Positions 5,987-11,849 of a stretch of 11,849 nt of DNA are shown here, piece by piece (the stretch's first letter is position 1; every line of letters starts with the position of its first letter). The translations under genes were made by a program, and so were the position numbers. The stretch comes from Fimbriimonadaceae bacterium (GTDB lineage: Bacteria > Armatimonadota > Fimbriimonadia > Fimbriimonadales > Fimbriimonadaceae), in NCBI GenBank assembly GCA_020849075.1, contig JADLGZ010000063.1, positions 1 through 11,849 of the forward strand. The letters are read 5' to 3'. The notes beneath the pieces are model-generated. The model saw only the letters and a program-made list of their open reading frames with translations, was not told the origin of the DNA and did no database searches.

Positions 5987-6829
5987 CTACATTTTTCCGA
6001 GGCCGGCCGGAGCTTTTGTCCGACCCATGAGGCCCGCGAGCGCAATAAGGGTGATCAGGAAGGGCAAAGACTTCCAGAACGCAGCGGGCAATTGATAACC
6101 TAGGATCGGAGATCCTTGAAACTGAATCTGGGCGGCCTCAAACGCCGCAAATGCCAAGCAGGCTACCGCCACTGACACCGGTCGCCATCCACCGAGAATG
6201 AGGGCCGCCAACGCAATGAACCCCCGACCCGCGGTCAGATTGTCTCCAAACCCTCCCGAGTTCGTCACAACAAGGGCGCCGCTCAGGCCGCACAGGATCC
6301 CCGCGAACACAAGGGCCCACAATCGGACCTGAACGGGTTCAATACCGGTCGTCCGTGCCTTGTCCGGGTCCTCCCCGATCGCCAATAGCCTTAGCCCCGC
6401 CCGCATTCGATTGAATATGAACCAACTGGCTGCGAGGGCAATCAGGGCACACCAGAAGTAGACCGGTATCGGCAGGAACTGGTCGGGGACCTCGGGTTTG
6501 ATGAAGCTCAGGGCAATAAAGTTCGTGGCTCCGTAGGCAAACAGGTTAATCCCCATACCGCTGACGATGTGATCGAGCCGATAGAACTGGGTGAGCGCCC
6601 AATGGGCAACCCCTAGGAGGCACGCCGATACCAAACCGGCGATCAAGCCTATTATTGGGGAGCCCGAAGTTCCACCAACTAGGGCGGTCACGCAGGCGGA
6701 CATCAACATCATCCCTTCTAAGGCAATATTGACAATCCCTGACCGCTCGCTAAACATGCCGCCCAAGGCCGCCAAGCCAAGGATCGCGGCAAACATGAGC
6801 CAGTTCGTAATGAAGCTCATGTCAACCAT
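5987..6829 (-). CDS. Nucleoside-type ABC importer permease (YufQ/NupQ-like, COG1079)
   Basis: A 280-residue polytopic inner-membrane protein with about eight hydrophobic segments. Family marks are FSERSGIVNIALEGMMLM near the N-terminus, DHIVSGMGINLFAYGATN in the middle, GEDPDKARTTGIEP as the cytoplasmic loop that contacts the ATPase, and a C-terminal GRGFIALAALILGGWRP. With the second permease it should form the channel of an importer of nucleosides or similar sugars; the substrate is assigned by family only. I use the ATG at 6829, overlapping the previous stop by 8 nt with GGGG about 10 nt upstream. The ATG at 6820 (starting MSFITNW, 1 nt after the stop) is nearly as likely. The frame extends to 6874, but only within the upstream gene. 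It is the last gene of the transporter operon. Confidence 0.9.
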   Translation of the reverse strand: MVDMSFITNWLMFAAILGLAALGGMFSERSGIVNIALEGMMLMSACVTALVGGTSGSPIIGLIAGLVSACLLGVAHWALTQFYRLDHIVSGMGINLFAYGATNFIALSFIKPEVPDQFLPIPVYFWCALIALAASWFIFNRMRAGLRLLAIGEDPDKARTTGIEPVQVRLWALVFAGILCGLSGALVVTNSGGFGDNLTAGRGFIALAALILGGWRPVSVAVACLAFAAFEAAQIQFQGSPILGYQLPAAFWKSLPFLITLIALAGLMGRTKAPAGLGKM

Positions 6830-7832
6830 TGGCGTGCCCCACTTTCCCATATCGGATGGCTGAGAACAAGACAACGAGCAGCGACAAGATTAGAGTCGCG
6901 ATACCTGGAGGGACATGCAAGGTCTGTACGGCGAGCGATCCTTGTTGCAGAAGGCTGTAGGCGAATGCACTCGGAATGATCCCGATTGGATTCCCGCCCG
7001 CGAGGATCGCAACCCCCAGCGCGTCAAAGCCATATCCGGTACTGAATCCCATATAGAACCGGCCCTCAAAGGCAACGGCTTGTAAACCGCCGCCAAACCC
7101 AGCAATCGCGCCCGATGCCAGAAGCGCCGCAAACGTCGTCCGCTTCACATCAATGCCGGCAAACGAGCCCGCCGTCGGGTTCGCGCCCACAACGCTCAGT
7201 TCATAGCCCGCAACCGTCTTGCGTAACCACCAGCCAAAGGCAACTACGAACCCAAAGGCAAGGATTAGGGCCCAATTGACCGTGATCGGTCCGACCGGAA
7301 CTCCGCCCAGCATGTCTTGCGGACCCAGGGTTCGTGTCGTCGGAAAGCCGGCGTCGGGATCCATGATTGGACCGGCGACGAGATGGTTGGAGAGCTGAAA
7401 CGCAATCATATTGAGCATGATCGTGCTAATGACCTCATGACCACCGCGGTAGGCCCGAATCCAAGCGGCGGGCAAGGCCCAAGCCGCTCCCACGACCATT
7501 CCAGCTACGGCACCGAGGAGTACACCCCCTATGCCACCAACCTGCAACGCAACCACCGTTCCCGTCATCCCCCCCATGAGGAACTGTCCCTCAACGCCAA
7601 TATTGAAGAGACCCGCCCTGAGAGCCCAGAACACGGCCACCCCCAGAATCATGTAGGGGCAGAACCGCTTCAGCGTATCGGCAAAGGCCGTCGGCGATCG
7701 GAAGCTATCCGTTAGGAGGGTCGTTAAGACCTGAGCTGGATTTGCGCCGGAGGTGATCAGGGCAATCAGTACTATGACAATGCAGGTAAGGGCAAGGATC
7801 CCTAACCGAACACTAGGAGAAAGGGGCCTCAT
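6822..7832 (-). CDS. Nucleoside-type ABC importer permease (YufP/NupP-like, COG4603)
   Basis: A 336-residue integral membrane protein. An N-terminal helix (about 8-27) is followed by the hallmark RAGLFNIGVEGQFLMG, then GGHEVISTIMLNMIAFQLSN, the coupling loop GYELSVVGANPTAGSFAGI and a C-terminal series of helices with FDALGVAILAGGNPIGI. It pairs with the permease encoded just downstream and is driven by the double ATPase encoded just upstream. The start ATG at 7832 overlaps the ATPase stop in the classic ATGA arrangement, which fixes the start; the longer frame to 7925 is a shadow inside the ATPase gene. Sugar- and nucleoside-transporting members share this fold, so the substrate is not proven. 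Confidence 0.92.
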   Translation of the reverse strand: MRPLSPSVRLGILALTCIVIVLIALITSGANPAQVLTTLLTDSFRSPTAFADTLKRFCPYMILGVAVFWALRAGLFNIGVEGQFLMGGMTGTVVALQVGGIGGVLLGAVAGMVVGAAWALPAAWIRAYRGGHEVISTIMLNMIAFQLSNHLVAGPIMDPDAGFPTTRTLGPQDMLGGVPVGPITVNWALILAFGFVVAFGWWLRKTVAGYELSVVGANPTAGSFAGIDVKRTTFAALLASGAIAGFGGGLQAVAFEGRFYMGFSTGYGFDALGVAILAGGNPIGIIPSAFAYSLLQQGSLAVQTLHVPPGIATLILSLLVVLFSAIRYGKVGHANG

Positions 7833-9310
7833 ATCGCACCAACCATGAGTTGCCCAATCTCGGCCCGTTCCTTTTGGTGTGGCGCAGAGACCACACCTCC
7901 ATTGATGACGAGAATCCGGTCGCAAAACTCAAGGAGCTCATCGAGATCGAAACTAACGATGAGCGCGCCAGCGCCTTGCGAACAAGCATCTCGAAGACCC
8001 TGATATACCGCCCTCGTCGCGTCAATATCGAGGCCCCTAGCAGGCTGGAATGCCAGCACCAGCGATGGGTTCTCACCGAGGGCCCTCGCAGCGATAAATC
8101 GCTGTTGGTTTCCTCCGCTTAAACTACCAATCGCCTGATCGGTTGATGTGCATTTCGTATTGAACTTCGCGATGAACTGTTGAGCCCTATCCGCCTTGGT
8201 CGCCTCATTTATGCCTACTCCGACCCTAAACGAAGGGAGCCTTTGGAAACCCAATACCGCATTATCCGCCAAAGACCAATCCTCGACCAGGGCCTCAGCG
8301 AGCCGATCTTCGGCGATAATACGAACCCCGGCAGCAAGTCTTTCCCGAGTCGTTTGGCCCGAAAGGTCTTCCCCATTCAGGTTTGCCAAACCCGTGAATC
8401 CCCGGGTCCCCATTAGGGCATGAAAGAGCTCCTTTTGTCCATTGCCGTCCACCCCCGCAAGTCCCACCAGCTCACCCTTACGCACTTGAAATGTGGCGGA
8501 CTTGACGGCATCATTGCCCCGGTCCCCTCGCACAACCAGGTTCTGGACATTCAAAGCCGTCTCGCCTTGCGGCAACTCACGCGCTTCGAAGGCGGTCAGG
8601 GCATGCCCGACTATGAGTTCGGCAAGTTGGGCCCTCGTCACATCCCGAACTTCCTTGGCATCAATCAGCTTGCCGCCTCGAAGGACCGTGACCCGCTGGC
8701 AGTACTCCGTAACTTCGGGCAAGCGATGCGTGACCAAGATGACCGTAGCACCCTGGCTCGCTAGCTTTCGCAGGCTCACAAATAACGCATCCGCATCGCG
8801 AGGTGAGAGCATCGCGGTCGGTTCATCCAAGATCATGATCTCAGCATTCCGCCAAAGGAGCTTTAGTATCTCCAGCTTCTGCGCTCCGGCCGGCCCTAGA
8901 GACTCAGCCCTAGAATGCCAGTCAAAAGTGAAACCCATTTGCTCGGCAAGCTCGTTGGCGCGATCCTCGCATTGACGGAGATTCATGACGGCTCCTGGCT
9001 CGGCACCCAGCATAAGGTTTTGGAGGCAAGTCAGTTCAGGAATGATTGCGTAATGCTGGCTAACCATCCCGATCCGGTCAGCGATCGCCTCACGACTGGA
9101 ACGATAGTGACGCTCTTGTCCGTGAACTATGACTCGCCCCTCGGACGGGGAAAGGGCGCCGTACAATATGCGCATCAAGGTCGTCTTGCCCGCACCGTTC
9201 TCGCCCACAACGGCATGGAGATCCCCCTTTCGAACGTGCAGGCTAACATTATCCAGCGCCACAAAATCCCCACAGCGCTGGGCAATCCCCTCCAAAGCCA
9301 CGATGCTCAT
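7829..9310 (-). CDS. ABC importer ATPase with two nucleotide-binding domains (YufO/NupO-like, COG3845)
   Basis: A 493-residue cytoplasmic protein holding two ABC domains (about 1-240 and 250-493), as in sugar and nucleoside importers. Domain 1 has an intact Walker A GENGAGKTT (36-44), Q-loop VSQHY, Walker B MILDEPT (159-165) and H-loop VTHR (H195), but its signature reads SLGPAGAQ (137-144) instead of LSxGQ. Domain 2 has the intact signature LSGGNQQR (397-404), a degenerate Walker A GVDGNGQKE (286-294), FQPARGLD in place of the DEP motif, and no H-loop histidine (SFDLDE). One composite ATP site therefore looks competent and the other degenerate. The ATG at 9310 follows the dehydrogenase stop by 5 nt; the end overlaps the first permease gene by 4 nt. 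No periplasmic BMP-family binding protein is encoded nearby. Confidence 0.93.
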   Translation of the reverse strand: MSIVALEGIAQRCGDFVALDNVSLHVRKGDLHAVVGENGAGKTTLMRILYGALSPSEGRVIVHGQERHYRSSREAIADRIGMVSQHYAIIPELTCLQNLMLGAEPGAVMNLRQCEDRANELAEQMGFTFDWHSRAESLGPAGAQKLEILKLLWRNAEIMILDEPTAMLSPRDADALFVSLRKLASQGATVILVTHRLPEVTEYCQRVTVLRGGKLIDAKEVRDVTRAQLAELIVGHALTAFEARELPQGETALNVQNLVVRGDRGNDAVKSATFQVRKGELVGLAGVDGNGQKELFHALMGTRGFTGLANLNGEDLSGQTTRERLAAGVRIIAEDRLAEALVEDWSLADNAVLGFQRLPSFRVGVGINEATKADRAQQFIAKFNTKCTSTDQAIGSLSGGNQQRFIAARALGENPSLVLAFQPARGLDIDATRAVYQGLRDACSQGAGALIVSFDLDELLEFCDRILVINGGVVSAPHQKERAEIGQLMVGAI

Positions 9311-9315
9311 GAGTA

Positions 9316-10155
9316 TTAACTGCGAATCAAGACGTCGAAGAGCGCCGCGGTGGTGTCCTCGCCCCTACCCTCATTTTGCAAGGTTGCGAGCAAACTGTCC
9401 ACTAGGTCGGTCCCCGGAAGGTCCGCACCGATGGACATAGCGGCTTCCTTGGCGTAGCCAAAGTCCTTACGTTGATTCTTTACACTGAAGCCGGGTGTCC
9501 AGTCTCGATTCAGAATCATCGGACCGTAATTCTCGAAAGCCCAACTGGCGGCGGCTCCGCCGCCGATGAGTTCCCGGGCCTGTGCAATATCCAATCCGGC
9601 CTTCTCAGCAAAGGACAAACATTCGCAAAGCGCGAGGAGCGCACCACCCACGGCAATCTGATTGGCCATCTTCATCATCTGGCCCATTCCGGGCCCTCCA
9701 ACCCGTTCAATCCGCTTGCCATAGGCTTCCAGGATGGGCCGTACTCGCTTGATGTCCGGCTCATCGCCACCGCAAAAGATAGTAAGGGTGCCATTCTTTG
9801 CGCCCATACTCCCCCCCGTTATGGGGGCGTCCACGAAAGCGATGTCCTTGGATTTGAGTTCCTCATAGAAGCCCTGAGCTGCTTTTGGGGCGATAGTGGA
9901 ATGGTCAACGATCACCCTAATCTTCGTTGTCAGACCGGTCAGTCCCGTCAGGACCTCGGCAACATCCTCACTTCGGTTCACGCACAGGATCACCACGTCG
10001 CATGATCGCGACAGATCTTCTAAAGTCTCGGCCTGCGAAGCGCCTTCGACGGTCTTCCCTGGTGTGCGATTCCAAACCATGACCTCATGGCCCGCCCTCA
10101 CCAAATGCCCCGCCATCGGTTGGCCCATTGTTCCAAGGCCAACGAAACCAATCAC
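9316..10155 (-). CDS. NAD(P)-dependent beta-hydroxyacid dehydrogenase (3-hydroxyisobutyrate/tartronate-semialdehyde reductase family)
   Basis: 279 residues, the usual length for this family. The N-terminal Rossmann domain starts at once with GFVGLGTMG (3-11); WNRTPGK (28-34) carries an Arg at the site that often favours NADP(H). Then come the substrate-binding DHSTIAP (84-90) and DAPITGGSMGAKNGT (109-123), and the catalytic lysine in GQMMKMANQ (K162, with N165). The C-terminal half is the all-helical dimerisation domain, with KDFGYA (230-235). Likely reactions are reduction of succinic, tartronic or glyoxylate-type semialdehydes or oxidation of a 3-hydroxy acid; motif reading alone cannot choose. 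The start is GTG at 10155, forming a GTGA overlap with the gltX stop, so it is probably translationally coupled to gltX. The transporter ATPase follows 5 nt later. Confidence 0.9.
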   Translation of the reverse strand: MIGFVGLGTMGQPMAGHLVRAGHEVMVWNRTPGKTVEGASQAETLEDLSRSCDVVILCVNRSEDVAEVLTGLTGLTTKIRVIVDHSTIAPKAAQGFYEELKSKDIAFVDAPITGGSMGAKNGTLTIFCGGDEPDIKRVRPILEAYGKRIERVGGPGMGQMMKMANQIAVGGALLALCECLSFAEKAGLDIAQARELIGGGAAASWAFENYGPMILNRDWTPGFSVKNQRKDFGYAKEAAMSIGADLPGTDLVDSLLATLQNEGRGEDTTAALFDVLIRS

Positions 10156-11681
10156 CGGATCATCCCCTTAGCCCGTTGTAGCCGGCTCAACATCCGGGCT
10201 GGGCCGAGGACTTCCATCAGTTCAAAGAGACCCGGGCCAGCCGTCTTGCCAGTCAGGGCAACGCGCGCTGGATGGACAGCAGGGCCAAGCTTTTCCAATC
10301 CCTCCTGATCAACAAACTGTTGAACAAGCGCGCGGCATTCCTCTAGGGAAATCGAACTCCGGCCGTCCAATCCCGCTATCAAGTGGTTGAACAGAGCCTC
10401 CACATGCCCTTGACCAACGAACCACTTCTCAACAGCCTTCTCATCAAATGTGACCTCATCCACGAAGAAGAATGCGCAGGCCGGACCGAACTCGGCCAAG
10501 GTCGTGACCCGCTCCTGCTCTAAGGGCAAGACCCGGCCCACATATGCAGGGTTAGACTCAAAAGCTGATTTCAATAGGGCAAGGCCCTCGACTGCCAACG
10601 GATCGCCATGATCCTCCGATCCAAAGTAAGCCGCTACTTCTGAATTTGTAACGTAACCCGATACCTCACTGATCAATTGCTCTGGCGTTAGGGCGCGGAT
10701 ATAGTTCCCGTTCATCCACTTGAGCTTGTCCGCATCAAAAACTCCCGGCGAAGGTTGCAACCCTTCAAGCTTGAAGCAGGAAGCGATCTCCTCCATGCTC
10801 ATGATCTCACGATCTCCGCCTGGCGACCATCCGATCAGCGTGATAAAGTTTGCAAGGGCCCCCGGCAGATACCCCGCGGCCCGGTAGTCCAGCATTTTCG
10901 TGTCACCGTGTCGCTTACTCAGCTTCGCGCCATCCTTACCCTTGATCACCGGTACATGGACAAATACGGGCGGTTCCCAGCCAAATGCTTCGAAGAGCCA
11001 TACATGCTTCGGTGCACTGCTGATCCATTCCTCACCCCGGATAACATGAGTCGTACCCATCAGGTGATCATCCACCATGGCCGCAAAGTGATAGGTCGGC
11101 ATTCCATCAGCCTTGATCAGAACCGGATCGTCCACAAGATCACTCTCAAACTCAACGCGACCTCGGATCGCATCGTTGACTACGAGCATCTTGCCCCGCG
11201 GCATCCGTAGCCGGATAACCGGCTTCTTGCCCGAGGCCTCCGCTTCGCCTACCAAAGCCGGAGTCGCATCGCGCCACGCACCGCCGAAGTATCCAAAGGG
11301 CTTCTTGTTGATCTGCTGGTACTGGCGCATTTCGTCCAGCTCCTCCGGCGTATCAAACGCCTTGTAGGCATTACCAGAGTTCAGCAACTCATCAATGTAC
11401 GGTTGGTAGATGCCCTGCTCCTGTCGCTCGCTTTGCTTATAAGGAGCAAATGGGCCACCCTTATCGGGGCCTTCCTGCCACTCAATGCCGGCCCATCGTA
11501 TGCTTTCCAGTATTTCCTGCTCAACTCCCGGAACCGTCCTTGCTCTGTCGGTATCTTCAATTCGAACGAACATCACACCATCGTGGTGGCGAGCGAAGAA
11601 GTGGCAAAAGAGAGCGGTACGAATATTCCCTACATGGGGACTACCGGTAGGACTTGGAGCATAGCGGACGCGAACGGACAT
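10152..11681 (-). CDS. gltX: Glutamyl-tRNA synthetase
   Basis: A 509-residue class I aminoacyl-tRNA synthetase that charges tRNA-Glu in the cytoplasm. The HIGH box lies in APSPTGSPHVGNIRTALF (8-25, HVGN 16-19), followed by RIEDTDRAR (40-48). The KMSKS loop is KLSKRHGD (253-260), and WMNGNYIRAL opens the tRNA-anticodon half. The zinc-binding cysteines of the E. coli enzyme are absent: the region reads YKAFDTPEELDEMR (106-119), as in Thermus-type enzymes. Whether it is discriminating or also charges tRNA-Gln cannot be judged from this window. ATG at 11681 has no clear Shine-Dalgarno sequence; with only 19 nt to the upstream reading frame it is probably read as part of a longer transcript. It is complete, slightly longer than the common 460-490 residues, and shares a 4-nt overlap with the dehydrogenase. 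Confidence 0.97.
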   Translation of the reverse strand: MSVRVRYAPSPTGSPHVGNIRTALFCHFFARHHDGVMFVRIEDTDRARTVPGVEQEILESIRWAGIEWQEGPDKGGPFAPYKQSERQEQGIYQPYIDELLNSGNAYKAFDTPEELDEMRQYQQINKKPFGYFGGAWRDATPALVGEAEASGKKPVIRLRMPRGKMLVVNDAIRGRVEFESDLVDDPVLIKADGMPTYHFAAMVDDHLMGTTHVIRGEEWISSAPKHVWLFEAFGWEPPVFVHVPVIKGKDGAKLSKRHGDTKMLDYRAAGYLPGALANFITLIGWSPGGDREIMSMEEIASCFKLEGLQPSPGVFDADKLKWMNGNYIRALTPEQLISEVSGYVTNSEVAAYFGSEDHGDPLAVEGLALLKSAFESNPAYVGRVLPLEQERVTTLAEFGPACAFFFVDEVTFDEKAVEKWFVGQGHVEALFNHLIAGLDGRSSISLEECRALVQQFVDQEGLEKLGPAVHPARVALTGKTAGPGLFELMEVLGPARMLSRLQRAKGMIR

Positions 11682-11700
11682 GCGCCAGAGAGGATACCGG

Positions 11701-11849
11701 CTACTTCTTTGGCGCGGGAGATAAGGGGGGATACCAATTCAAGAAAGGACCGCTTGGCCGATAGTTTGGTGGAGCTAGAAGAACAACATCAAGGGCCACT
11801 GGGGCCACGATTGGCGAAGGACACTTCACATCAACCGTCAACTGCTGCG
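11701..11849 (-). CDS. C-terminal end of an unidentified protein, 5' part outside window
   Basis: One minus-strand frame is open from the window edge to a TAG at 11703-11701, giving 48 codons: it begins QQLTVDVKCPSPIVAPVALD and ends in a proline-rich stretch finishing SPAPKK. The other two minus frames hit stops within the first few codons. The alternating hydrophobic pattern (VALDVVLLAPP) followed by a Pro/Tyr-rich tail looks like coding sequence, perhaps an envelope or secreted protein, but I do not recognise a family. The stop lies 19 nt before gltX, so it may belong to the same transcript. Confidence 0.5.
   Translation of the reverse strand, partial: QQLTVDVKCPSPIVAPVALDVVLLAPPNYRPSGPFLNWYPPLSPAPKK

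Noticed and set aside
7833..7925. N-terminal extension of the first permease
   Set aside because: It overlaps the ATPase coding end and would place a Cys/Trp-rich stretch before the first membrane helix; the ATGA junction at 7832 is the natural start.
9472..10005. Plus-strand open frame of 177 codons
   Set aside because: It lies wholly opposite the well-supported hydroxyacid dehydrogenase, has no domain features and no ribosome site, and is explained by the codon use of the minus-strand gene.
1..11849. CRISPR array, insertion sequence, prophage, toxin-antitoxin or defence genes
   Set aside because: I found no regularly spaced repeats, no transposase or integrase motifs, no terminal inverted repeats and no nuclease or toxin families. 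All gaps between genes are short.

Overview
All ten protein-coding genes I can support lie on the minus strand, so transcription runs from high to low coordinates. Coding density is high and no gap exceeds about 150 bases. I see no rRNA, tRNA, CRISPR array, transposase or phage gene. Two adjacent secreted proteins point to a Gram-negative-type bacterium with an exosortase system: one ends in a PEP-CTERM sorting signal, the other in a dockerin-like pair of calcium loops. That combination, a cytochrome c/PQQ-type sugar dehydrogenase lipoprotein and moderate GC suggest Armatimonadota (Fimbriimonadia-like), with Planctomycetota-like lineages as the alternative. This assignment is inference from style, not from a marker gene.

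Right part (11849 to 5987): the end of an unidentified gene runs in from the edge. It is followed by gltX (glutamyl-tRNA synthetase), a beta-hydroxyacid dehydrogenase, and a three-gene ABC importer of the nucleoside/BMP family (double-ATPase protein, permease, permease). Spacings are 19 nt, a 4-nt overlap, 5 nt, a 4-nt overlap and an 8-nt overlap (or 1-nt gap), so this looks like one translationally coupled operon. The substrate-binding lipoprotein that such importers need is not in the window.

Middle (5897 to 3309): two tandem paralogous secreted proteins with a LamG/concanavalin-like beta-sandwich. Each appears to be transcribed alone and each is followed by a hairpin. They share their N-terminal 280-300 residues but end differently: the first has a PEP-CTERM anchor, the second a linker beta-domain plus a two-loop dockerin-like module.

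Left part (3293 to 1): a likely second operon, beginning directly after a strong terminator. It encodes a heme c plus glucose/sorbosone dehydrogenase lipoprotein, a class I SAM methyltransferase 5 nt downstream, a small GYF_2-TM2 membrane protein, and an exported cyclophilin-type peptidyl-prolyl isomerase cut by the window edge. Three of these four have export or membrane signals, so the cluster faces the cell envelope.

Nothing here is a clearly new multi-gene system. The points most worth a second look are the paralogs with exchanged C-terminal sorting modules, the one-sided decay of the ATP sites in the importer ATPase, the cyclophilin with a replaced active-site arginine, and a possible leaderless promoter lying directly against a terminator.
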